From: Nonomuraea corallina
Lineage (GTDB): Bacteria; Actinomycetota; Actinomycetes; Streptosporangiales; Streptosporangiaceae
Assembly (NCBI RefSeq): GCF_027620315.1
Contig: NZ_JAPNNL010000077.1
Span: 1-32,205 of the forward strand
Length of the DNA stretch: 32,205 nucleotides
Direction of reading: 5' to 3'
This document shows positions 24,715-31,793 of the stretch, piece after piece. Within the stretch, counting starts at the first letter, position 1, and each line of letters begins with the position of its first letter. Under the pieces are notes generated by a model that did not search any database, was not told the DNA's origin, and saw nothing but the letters and a program-made list of their open reading frames with translations. The position numbers and the translations under genes are program-made.

Positions 24715-25833
24715 ATGTCATTGAATCCGCGCCTGGTCAAGGAGAGCTTCTCCATCATCGAGCCGGTGGCCGACAAGGCGGCCGCCTACTTCTACGGCAG
24801 GCTGTTCGCGGAGAACCCGCACCTGCGCGGGATGTTCCCGCCGGCCATGGACGTGCAGCGCGACCGCCTCTTCAGCGCGCTGACCCGCATCGCGTGGAGC
24901 GTCGACAGCCCGGAGAGCATGCGCTCGTTCCTGGGCCGGCTGGGCCGGGACCACCGCAAGTACGGCGTCGTCGCCGAGCACTACACCGCCATCGGCAGCG
25001 CCCTGCTCGCCACCGTCAGGTGCTTCGCCGCCGACAGCTGGAACCCCGAGGTCGAGGCGGCTTGGGTGTCGGCCTACACGGCCGCCGCCAACCTGATGAT
25101 CGAGGCGGCCGAGGCCGACGCCGGCGTCTCCCCCGCCTGGTGGCTCGCGCAGGTGGTCGACCACGAGCGCCGCCACGACGACATCGCGGTCCTCACCCTG
25201 CGCCCCGCGCAGCGGCTGCCGTACAAGCCCGGCCAGTACGTCAGCGTGCAGACCGCGCGCTGGCCGAGGGTGTGGCGGACCTACTCGATCGCGAACGCGC
25301 CGCGTCCGGACAACACGATCCGGCTGCACGTGCGCTCGGTGCCCGGCGGCTGGGTGTCCACCACCCTCATCCGCGACACGCGCATCGGCGACACGGTCAT
25401 GCTGGGACCGCCGATGGGCACCATGACCGCGCCGGAGCCCGGCGTCAGGGACCTGCTCTTCGTGGCCGGCGGCACCGGGCTGGCGCCGCTCAAGGCGATC
25501 GTCGAGCAGGTGATCGCCTCCGGCCGCCGCCCCACCATGCACCTGCTCTACGGCGCGCGCACCTCGGCCGAGCTGTACGACCTGCCCGACCTGATCCGGC
25601 TGGAGTCCTCGTTCCCCTGGCTGCGGGTGCTGCCCGTGGTGTCGGACCAGCCCGGCTACGAGGGGATGCGCGGCCGCCTGCCGGACGTGACGCGCCGCTT
25701 CCACTCCTGGAGCGAGCACGAGGTGTACGTGTGCGGCCCGCCCTCGATGGTCACCGAGACCGTGCGCAACCTGCGGGCCGAAGGGGTGCCGCCGGCGCGC
25801 ATCCACCGGGACCTGGCGCCCGGCGAGATCTGA
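24715..25833 (+). CDS. Flavohemoglobin (globin plus ferredoxin-NADP reductase-like domains)
   Basis: 372-residue two-domain protein, a likely nitric oxide dioxygenase that turns NO into nitrate with NAD(P)H and O2. The globin domain (1-140) keeps the expected pocket: Tyr27 (B10) in YFYGRLF, Gln48 (E7) in DVQRDRLF, and proximal His80 in GRDHRKYGVV. The reductase part has the FAD motif RTYSIAN (188-194), the flavin-site string KPGQYVSVQT, the NAD(P) motif AGGTGLAPLK (251-260) and VYVCGPPSMV. It is slightly shorter than E. coli Hmp (396). The ATG at 24715 begins the globin; a start at 24682 would add 11 residues. There is no clear Shine-Dalgarno. It is convergent with the XRE regulator gene. Confidence 0.9.
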   Translation: MSLNPRLVKESFSIIEPVADKAAAYFYGRLFAENPHLRGMFPPAMDVQRDRLFSALTRIAWSVDSPESMRSFLGRLGRDHRKYGVVAEHYTAIGSALLATVRCFAADSWNPEVEAAWVSAYTAAANLMIEAAEADAGVSPAWWLAQVVDHERRHDDIAVLTLRPAQRLPYKPGQYVSVQTARWPRVWRTYSIANAPRPDNTIRLHVRSVPGGWVSTTLIRDTRIGDTVMLGPPMGTMTAPEPGVRDLLFVAGGTGLAPLKAIVEQVIASGRRPTMHLLYGARTSAELYDLPDLIRLESSFPWLRVLPVVSDQPGYEGMRGRLPDVTRRFHSWSEHEVYVCGPPSMVTETVRNLRAEGVPPARIHRDLAPGEI

Positions 25834-26643
25834 TCACCGGAAGGCGGCCGCGGTCTCCTCGTCGGCGGGCCAGAACGTCTCGATGGCCAGCTCCGAGGCC
25901 GTCACCTCGACGGGCGTGCCGAAGGTGGCGATCGTGGTGAACATGGACAGCACGCGGTCGCCGTGCCTGATCCGCAGCGGCAGCAGGATGTCGCCGGGGC
26001 CGGGCACGTGCGCCACGTTCAGGTCCACGCCCGGATACCGGTAGCCCGCCAGCTCGTCGTGCAGCTCGGCCAGCCGCCCGTCGCCGGACATCTCGGCCTG
26101 CCTGCGCAGCCGGTGCAGCAGGTGCGCGCGGACCTCGGCCAGGTTGACCAGCCGGCCGCCCATCGCCTGCGGATGCAGCGACAGCCGCATCGCGTTCACC
26201 GGCTCCTTCAGCAGCTCGGCGGGCACCCCGGTCATGAACATCCCGGCCGCCTCGTTGGCCGCCACCAGGTCCCAGGCGGCGTCCACGACCAGCGCCGGGT
26301 ACGGCTCGTGCCCGGCCAGGATCGTGTCGAGCGCCTGCCGTACCACGCTCATCTCCGGGGCGCGCACCTCGCGCTCGGCGAACACCGGCGCGAACCCCGC
26401 CGCGACCAGCAGCCGGTTGCGGTGCCGCAGCGGCACCTCCAGCTCCTCCGCCAGCTTCATCACCATGTCCCTGCTGGGCCGGGCGCGCCCGGTCTCCAGG
26501 AAGCTGATGTGCCGGGCGGACACGTCGGCCTCGATCGCCAGGTCGAGCTGGCTGACCCGGCGCCGCTGCCGCCACCCTCGCAACAGCTCCCCGAATTTCT
26601 CTTCTTGTACGGCCACCGCTCCCATATCCGGAACATTAGCCAT
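25834..26643 (-). CDS. XRE-family regulator with MmyB-type ligand-binding domain
   Basis: Transcriptional regulator, about 269 residues. The N-terminal helix-turn-helix (about 18-75) reads FGELLRGWRQRRRVSQLDLA, ADVSARHISFLETGRARPSR. The C-terminal MmyB-like domain (about 100-269) resembles PAS-like sensors that bind fatty-acid or similar ligands: YPALVVDAAWDLVAANEAAG, and VHVPGPGDILLPLR-like region near the end. The start is uncertain: ATG at 26643 is the first conserved choice, with ATG at 26625 also possible, and a longer frame to 26727 exists but would run across the dyad. None has a good Shine-Dalgarno. A perfect inverted repeat lies 16 bases upstream. Its target may be itself, the divergent propeller gene, or the convergent flavohemoglobin gene. 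Confidence 0.88.
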   Translation of the reverse strand: MANVPDMGAVAVQEEKFGELLRGWRQRRRVSQLDLAIEADVSARHISFLETGRARPSRDMVMKLAEELEVPLRHRNRLLVAAGFAPVFAEREVRAPEMSVVRQALDTILAGHEPYPALVVDAAWDLVAANEAAGMFMTGVPAELLKEPVNAMRLSLHPQAMGGRLVNLAEVRAHLLHRLRRQAEMSGDGRLAELHDELAGYRYPGVDLNVAHVPGPGDILLPLRIRHGDRVLSMFTTIATFGTPVEVTASELAIETFWPADEETAAAFR

Positions 26644-26658
26644 ATGCAGGGAATGCGG

Positions 26659-26681
26659 GCGATTACCTCGCAGGTAATCGC
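26659..26681. promoter_or_regulatory. Perfect 9-base inverted repeat upstream of the XRE/MmyB gene
   Basis: GCGATTACC and GGTAATCGC are separated by TCGCA. A further half-like AATCGCCC follows at about 26688-26695. The position just upstream of the regulator start suggests an operator. If the longer coding frame (to 26727) were used the dyad would be inside the gene. Confidence 0.6.
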
Positions 26682-26732
26682 GCGGCAAATCGCCCGGCGA
26701 CCAGCGGACCGTCGGCTCCCGTGGCACGATGG

Positions 26733-26788
26733 CCGGGAAGTGACTTCCGGGAAGTGACTTCCGGGAAGTGACTTCCGGGAAGTGACAT
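26733..26788. repeat. Four 14-base repeats forming successive palindromes before the propeller gene
   Basis: CCGGGAAGTGACTT occurs at 26733, 26747 and 26761; the fourth unit (26775-26788) ends ACAT. Joined end to end they create GGAAGTGACTTCC, a perfect palindrome around a central G, three times (from 26736, 26750 and 26764). The array ends 27 bases before the start codon at 26816. Confidence 0.95.
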
Positions 26789-26815
26789 GCGGGAGCGACT
26801 TAGGGGAGTGACGCC

Positions 26816-27895
26816 ATGACGGACGCGATGCTCGCGATCGGCACCCGCAAGGGCCTGTTCCTCGCGCGTTCCACCGGCGCGGGCGCGTTCAGCGTCGAGC
26901 CGATCATGTTCTCCACCGTCGGGGTCCACGCGGTGGCGATCGACACCCGGGGCCCGGTCCCCCGCCTGCTGGCGGGGATCGAGTACGGGCACTTCGGTCC
27001 CTCGGTCATGTACTCCGACGACCTCGGCGAGACCTGGCAGGAGGCCGACCGGCCGCCGATCGCCTTCCCCGACGCGTGCGGGACCACGCTGACCCGCGTC
27101 TGGCAGCTCCTGCCGTCACCGTCGGAGGAGGGCGTGGTGTGGGCCGGGGCGGAGCCGGGGGCGCTGTTCAGGTCGGAGGACGGCGGCGTCACCTACCGCC
27201 TGGTGGAGGGCCTGTGGAACCATCCGCACCGGCCGCGGTGGGAGCCCGGAGGCGGCGGGCTGTGCCTGCACACGATCGTCGCGCACCCCGGCGACCCGCG
27301 CGTGATGGGGGTGGCGATCTCCACCGGCGGCTTCTACCGCACGACCGACGGCGGCCTGTCGTGGGAGGCGGCCAACCAGGGCATCCGTGCCCCGTTCCTG
27401 CCGGAGGGGCAGCAGTACCCCGAGTTCGGCCAGTGCGTGCACAAGGTGGCCATGGACCCCGGCGACCCCGACCGGCTGTTCCTGCAGCACCATTTCGGCG
27501 TCTACCGCAGCGACGACTTCGGCGGCTCCTGGCACGACGTCGGCTCGGCGCTGCCGTCCGACTTCGGCTTCCCCGTCGTCACCCACCCGTCCCGGCCGGG
27601 CACCCTGTACGTGCTGCCGCTCAACGCCGACATGGACCGCACGCCGGTCGGACACCGCTACCGGATCCACCGCAGCACCGACGCGGGCGAGTCGTGGAAG
27701 CCGCTGGAGCGCGGGCTGCCCGAGGGCCCGGTGTACGCGAGCGTGCTGCGTGACGCGATGACCGCCACCGAGGCGGGCCTGTTCTTCGGCACCCGCGACG
27801 GCTCGGTCTACTGGTCGGCCGACGACGGCGAGAGCTGGTCGCAGGTGGTCTCCCACCTGCCGGACGTGCTGACGGTGCGGGCGGCGGTGCTCTGA
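26816..27895 (+). CDS. Asp-box (BNR) beta-propeller protein, sialidase/WD40-YVTN-like
   Basis: 359-residue predicted beta-propeller. Six Asp-box motifs (S-x-D-x-G-x-x-W/Y) are regularly placed: SDDLGETW (67-74), SEDGGVTY, TTDGGLSW, SDDFGGSW, STDAGESW and SADDGESW. There is no signal peptide, so the protein is likely cytoplasmic, unlike secreted sialidases; the usual sialidase arginine triad is not evident. The start has GGGGAG 7 bases upstream. It lies 3 bases before the MoaD-like gene, so the two are co-transcribed. The function is unknown. The palindromic repeat array before the start is the most likely control element. Confidence 0.88.
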   Translation: MTDAMLAIGTRKGLFLARSTGAGAFSVEPIMFSTVGVHAVAIDTRGPVPRLLAGIEYGHFGPSVMYSDDLGETWQEADRPPIAFPDACGTTLTRVWQLLPSPSEEGVVWAGAEPGALFRSEDGGVTYRLVEGLWNHPHRPRWEPGGGGLCLHTIVAHPGDPRVMGVAISTGGFYRTTDGGLSWEAANQGIRAPFLPEGQQYPEFGQCVHKVAMDPGDPDRLFLQHHFGVYRSDDFGGSWHDVGSALPSDFGFPVVTHPSRPGTLYVLPLNADMDRTPVGHRYRIHRSTDAGESWKPLERGLPEGPVYASVLRDAMTATEAGLFFGTRDGSVYWSADDGESWSQVVSHLPDVLTVRAAVL

Positions 27896-27898
27896 GCC

Positions 27899-28207
27899 AT
27901 GGCCCGTCCGGTGATGCTGGTCGTGTTCGTGCTGCCCGCGGCCCTGCGCCGGTGGGTGAGCGGCCGCACGGAGGTGAAGGTGTTCGCGGTCGGGGCCGAC
28001 CGCGACTCGCCGCCCACCCTGGGCGGGGCGCTCGACGTGCTGCGCCGCGCCCACCCGCTGCTGGAGGAGCGGATCAGGGACGAGTACGGGCGGATCCGCC
28101 GCCACATCAACATGGTCGTGTGCGGCGAGAACGCCCGGGGCCTCGGCGGCCTCGACTGCGCGCTGCCGCCGGGCGCCGAGGTGTACGTCCTTCCCGCCCT
28201 GGCCTGA
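27899..28207 (+). CDS. MoaD/ThiS family ubiquitin-like protein without a Gly-Gly end
   Basis: 102-residue protein of the beta-grasp MoaD/ThiS type, inferred from the pattern VMLVVFVLPAALRRWVSGRT, TLGGALDVLRRAHPLLEERI, the strand HINMVVCGENARGL, and the ending LPPGAEVYVLPALA (family: L-x-x-G-D-x-V-x-I-x-P-x-x-x-G-G). True sulfur carriers end in Gly-Gly, which is activated by adenylation; here the chain ends in Pro-Ala-Leu-Ala, so a thiocarboxylate cannot form in the usual way. The start at 27899 lies 3 bases after the propeller gene stop. Its partner is probably the propeller protein. No ThiF/MoeB-like activating enzyme is nearby. Confidence 0.78.
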   Translation: MARPVMLVVFVLPAALRRWVSGRTEVKVFAVGADRDSPPTLGGALDVLRRAHPLLEERIRDEYGRIRRHINMVVCGENARGLGGLDCALPPGAEVYVLPALA

Positions 28208-28215
28208 CCGGGCCG

Positions 28216-28267
28216 CTCAGGGACGGACCTCAGGGACAGACTTCAGGGACGGACCTCAGGGACAGAC
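28216..28267. repeat. Four 13-base tandem repeats across the thyX stop codon
   Basis: Units CTCAGGGACGGAC, CTCAGGGACAGAC, TTCAGGGACGGAC and CTCAGGGACAGAC are contiguous. The thyX stop (28258-28256) is in the unit at 28255-28267, so every other unit repeats a TGA downstream of thyX on the minus strand, but with a 13-base period that shifts frame. Confidence 0.95.
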
Positions 28268-28984
28268 GCGCCCGTTGGCCTCGAAGGCGGCGTGCGTGAG
28301 CGGCATGAGCCCGGCCCACAGCGCCTCCATCTTCTCGGCCACCATCTCGATCTCGCGCTGCGGGAACGACGGGAAGGCGGAGTCCTCGCGCTTGACGCGC
28401 AGCGACAGGAAGTTCATCAGGGCGCGGGCGTTGCAGGTGGCGTACATCGAGGAGTAGAGGCCGACCGGCAGGACGGTCCTGGCGACCTCGCGGGCGATCC
28501 CGGCCTCCAGCATCTCCAGGTAGGCGCGGTAGGACTGCCGGTAGCTCTCGGTCGTCGCCTCGGTCACCAGGGCGTGCTGCCCGGGGGTGCCGTCCGTGAA
28601 GACGTACTTGCCGGGCTTGCCCTCCTGCACCAGCTTGCGGTCGTGGGCCGGCACGTAGAAGACGGGCACGAGCTGGCGGTAGCGGCCCGACTCCTCGTTG
28701 TAGGAGAAGGTGCGGTGCCGCATGAACTCGCGGAAGACGAAGATCGGCGCGCTGACGTAGAAGGTCATGGAGGAGTGCTCGAACGGGGTGCCGTGCCGGT
28801 CGCGCATCAGGTAGTTGATGAGCCCTTTGGACCGCTCGGGGTCCGCCTCGATCTCGGCCAGCGAGCTCTCCCCCTTCGTGGAGACCCGGGCCGCCCAGAG
28901 CACGTCGGCGTCCGACGCGGCGGACTTGACCAGCTCCACGTCCATGTCGCTGCGGAACTTGATCTCGGCTTCGACGCTGCCCAT
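28256..28984 (-). CDS. thyX: FAD-dependent thymidylate synthase
   Basis: Makes dTMP from dUMP with methylenetetrahydrofolate, FAD and NADPH. 242 residues. The ThyX signature RHRxxSxNExSxRY is complete as RHRTFSYNEESGRY (89-102). Further family strings: HGTPFEHSSMTFYVSAPIFV, FVFREFM, and the dUMP-site region LPVGLYSSMYATCNARALMN. The start at 28984 (MGSVEAEIKFRSD) is favoured by GGGGG upstream; a frame to 29032 would add an unlikely leader. It is separated from the upstream protease gene by a strong terminator, so it has its own promoter. The usual thyX neighbours of actinomycetes (dapA, dapB) are absent here, so it may be a relocated or second copy. Confidence 0.96.
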   Translation of the reverse strand: MGSVEAEIKFRSDMDVELVKSAASDADVLWAARVSTKGESSLAEIEADPERSKGLINYLMRDRHGTPFEHSSMTFYVSAPIFVFREFMRHRTFSYNEESGRYRQLVPVFYVPAHDRKLVQEGKPGKYVFTDGTPGQHALVTEATTESYRQSYRAYLEMLEAGIAREVARTVLPVGLYSSMYATCNARALMNFLSLRVKREDSAFPSFPQREIEMVAEKMEALWAGLMPLTHAAFEANGRVCP

Positions 28985-29032
28985 GCTGACCCCCGGGCTC
29001 GATGGAGTGGTGACGGGACCCAAGCAAACCAC

Positions 29033-29060
29033 AGGTGGGAGCCCGTCCGGGCCCCCACCT
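29033..29060 (-). terminator. Terminator of the M4 protease gene
   Basis: AGGTGGG-GCCCG and CGGGC-CCCACCT pair as a 12-base stem with one internal mismatch and a 2-base turn, 8 bases after the protease stop codon (29071-29069). The minus strand continues with GTGGTTTGCTT, a short T-rich tail. Confidence 0.7.
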
Positions 29061-29068
29061 GGGGGTGT

Positions 29069-31708
29069 TCAGCAGCGGCGCGCGGGCCGGTCGCGGGTGA
29101 CCAGGTCGGTGTCGCCCGCGGTGCCGTCGAACCAGATGACGCGCCTGCCGTCGCCGGCGGCGGGCAGGAACTGCTCACCCCGGTTGCAGGAGAAGCGCTC
29201 CAGCGCCCCGCCGGCCAGCGGCAGCTGGAACAGCTTGGGCAGGTCGCGGTTCTGGAGCGTCGGCCCGGGCAGGACGTCGAGCGTGACGGCCGTGTCGCCG
29301 GCGTCGAGCCAGAACGCCATCGGCGCGTCCGGGCCGTCGGGGACGAGCGCGGTGACGCCGGTGCCGTCGGTCGCCGCCCGCATGACGCCGGCGGTGCCGT
29401 CGCCGTCGGTGTCGGTCAGCCAGACCACGTGCCCCGAGGTGACGACGGGCCGCAGGGACGCCGACGGCGTCTCCCCCGTGCCGGGCGCCTCGGGCAGCAC
29501 GACCTGGGTGCCGCTCGCCACGTCGTAGACGGCCGGGGTGGTGTGGACGTGGCCGCCCTCCACCCACACGCGCAGGTACGCGACCTTGCCGTTCTCGATC
29601 GTGGGCTGGTAGCCCTCGACGCCGGTCTCGGCGGTGACGTTGACGGGCGCGGCGGCCCCGCGCTTCACCCACAGCTCCATCTCGCCGGCGGCCGGATCGA
29701 CGCCCTCCCACACCACGGTGTCCCCGGCAACCGCCACGGTGTTGACCAGGGCGGGTGACTCGTGCACGACGGTCTCGGGCGACCGGCGGTCCAGCGGCCG
29801 CGACAGGACGCGGAAGGTGCCCTCCTGGCCTGTCTCCATCGACGCCCACACGCCGCGCCGGCCGTCGGTGGCGGGCAGGTCGTTGAGGTCGTCGTTCTGC
29901 GACAGCCGCACCGGGTCGCCGCCGCGCAGGCTTCCGGTCACGATGTAGCTGGGGCCGGTGCCGTCGTCGGCGGAGTCGGTGACCACGTACCGGTCGCCGG
30001 ACAGGGCGGGAGGGGCGAAGGCCGTCATGAGGTTGTCGGCGACGACCCGGCTGTCGGTGGGGATGCGGCGGTCCCAGCCGCGCTGGATGCCGTGCCGGTC
30101 GAAGGCCGCCGCCACGACGAGCCGGTCGCGCGCGGTCAGGCCGGCGGCGCGGGCTGCCGACTCGACGGCGCGGCGGCCGTCGAGGAAGTCGTCGAGCGGG
30201 GTCATGTACTCGGTGAGCGCCTTGTAGACGACCTTGTCGGCCTTGGCGCCGCCGAGCCGTTCCCTGATGTCCCACAGCGCGCCGGAGAAGATCGTCGAGT
30301 TGAGGTGCACGCCGCCGGCGTCGAAGCCGACGGTGACGCCGAGGTAGTCGCGGGTGGCGTGCCGGCCGTCGTCGAGGTCGCGGGTCGCGCACTCGGCGGG
30401 CGGGGCGGTCTTGCAGAGCCGTTCGCCGAGCAGGCTGGCGTCGGGGTGGGTCATCGGCACGCCGAGCGTGTCGACCTCGACGGCGTTGCCGAAGTAGTCG
30501 GCCAGGCCCTCGTTCATCGCGCCCGACTGGTTGAGGTAGAGCAGGTTGGCGCTGTGCTCGATGACGCCGTGGGTCAGCTCGTGGCCGACGACGTCCAGGG
30601 CGGCGGCGAAGGAGTGGAAGTCGGTCCCGCCCCCGCCGTAGATCATCTTGGTGCCGTCCCACAGGGCGTTGATGAACGGCTCGCCGTCCCAGGTGACGTT
30701 GACCACGGAGTGCATGCTGCCGCCCCGCCCGTCGAGCCCTTCACGGCCGAGCCCGCGGTAGTAGGCGTAGACGAGGCCCGCGCCGTGGTGGGCGTCGACG
30801 GCGCCCGTCGCGGTGTGCTCCGGGCCGAACTCGGGCGTCGCCGAGCGGGCCGGCTCCAGCCCCGGCGGGACGCCGGGTCCGATCACGTCGAAGACGCTGG
30901 CGCCCTTGGCGTCGTAGGTGATGATCTCGCCGGTCGCGCCGTTCCACATCGGCCTGGAGCGATCCCTCAGCTCGTAGGCGCCGTCGTCGCGCCGGTACGC
31001 CTGGAGCGTGACGCGCTCGCCGTACGCGGTCGTGCCGGTGGCTTCGGCCGGGCCTGCCAGGCGCAGCCGGTCCACGCTGAACAGCGGCCGCCCGGTGTGC
31101 GCGTCCACGTACGCGTCGCGCAGCAGCGGCAGCCCGCGCCGGACGTCGCGGCCGGTGAGCGGCAGCCGCCAGGCGAGCACGCCCGCGCCCCTGGGCACCA
31201 CGACGAGCTCGCCGGCCCCGGCCTTGGCGGTCCGGCGGGTGGCCTGGTCGGGGATGAGCCGGGCCAGGGCCAGCCGGCCGGCCAGCTCGGCGGTGATCGC
31301 CGGGGTGGTCGCGACGTCCAGCTCGGTGAGGTAGCGTCCGCCCGCGCCGGTGACGGTCCGTCTTCCGACCTCGGTGCGGAAGTGGACCAGGTACTGGCCG
31401 CCGAGCACCGGCAGGCCGCGGTGACGCTGGGCGAACCTGACCGTCTCGTCGCCGCCGTCGACGACGGTGTGCAGCGGAACCAGGTCGGCCGGGTCGATGC
31501 GGTAGCGCGGGCCGGCCAGATGCTCCCTGGCCGCGGCGACGGGGTCGCCGGCCCTGGCGGGCTCGGCGAGGCCGCTGACCTCCGCCGGGGCTTCGGTGCC
31601 GGCCCGGGGCTCGACCTGCGGCGGCGGGTCGTCGGCCGCGGCGGGGCCGGGTAAGGCGAGGACGGCGGCCAGGGCCGCGGCGGCGAGAGCGGGGGGACGC
31701 CAGGACAC
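29069..31708 (-). CDS. Secreted M4 (thermolysin-family) metallopeptidase with C-terminal propeller-like domain
   Basis: 879-residue secreted protease. The signal peptide is clear (MSWRPPALAAAALAAVLALP, cleavage after GPAAA). A propeptide with FTP-like features follows (LPVLGGQYLVHFRTEVGRRT, about 75-250). The M4 domain (about 270-520) has zinc ligands His376 and His380 in HELTH, Glu400 in NEGLADYFGN, and the catalytic His in GGVHLNSTIFSGALWDI. Residues about 525-879 are a non-protease part with repeats of beta strands (VVTDSADDGTGPSYI, VVWEGVDPAAGEMELW, VVWLTDTDGDGTAGVM, VIWFDGTAGDTDLV), like a TolB or WD40 propeller. The GTG at 31708 has GGAGG 4 bases upstream. It ends before a strong terminator. 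Confidence 0.93.
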   Translation of the reverse strand: MSWRPPALAAAALAAVLALPGPAAADDPPPQVEPRAGTEAPAEVSGLAEPARAGDPVAAAREHLAGPRYRIDPADLVPLHTVVDGGDETVRFAQRHRGLPVLGGQYLVHFRTEVGRRTVTGAGGRYLTELDVATTPAITAELAGRLALARLIPDQATRRTAKAGAGELVVVPRGAGVLAWRLPLTGRDVRRGLPLLRDAYVDAHTGRPLFSVDRLRLAGPAEATGTTAYGERVTLQAYRRDDGAYELRDRSRPMWNGATGEIITYDAKGASVFDVIGPGVPPGLEPARSATPEFGPEHTATGAVDAHHGAGLVYAYYRGLGREGLDGRGGSMHSVVNVTWDGEPFINALWDGTKMIYGGGGTDFHSFAAALDVVGHELTHGVIEHSANLLYLNQSGAMNEGLADYFGNAVEVDTLGVPMTHPDASLLGERLCKTAPPAECATRDLDDGRHATRDYLGVTVGFDAGGVHLNSTIFSGALWDIRERLGGAKADKVVYKALTEYMTPLDDFLDGRRAVESAARAAGLTARDRLVVAAAFDRHGIQRGWDRRIPTDSRVVADNLMTAFAPPALSGDRYVVTDSADDGTGPSYIVTGSLRGGDPVRLSQNDDLNDLPATDGRRGVWASMETGQEGTFRVLSRPLDRRSPETVVHESPALVNTVAVAGDTVVWEGVDPAAGEMELWVKRGAAAPVNVTAETGVEGYQPTIENGKVAYLRVWVEGGHVHTTPAVYDVASGTQVVLPEAPGTGETPSASLRPVVTSGHVVWLTDTDGDGTAGVMRAATDGTGVTALVPDGPDAPMAFWLDAGDTAVTLDVLPGPTLQNRDLPKLFQLPLAGGALERFSCNRGEQFLPAAGDGRRVIWFDGTAGDTDLVTRDRPARRC

Positions 31709-31793
31709 GACACCTCCAGGTGTGCGTTGGGAACTCTGGCGCCCCCGATAATCACCGCTCCCCTGACATCCCGACAAATCACGATTCAATAAC

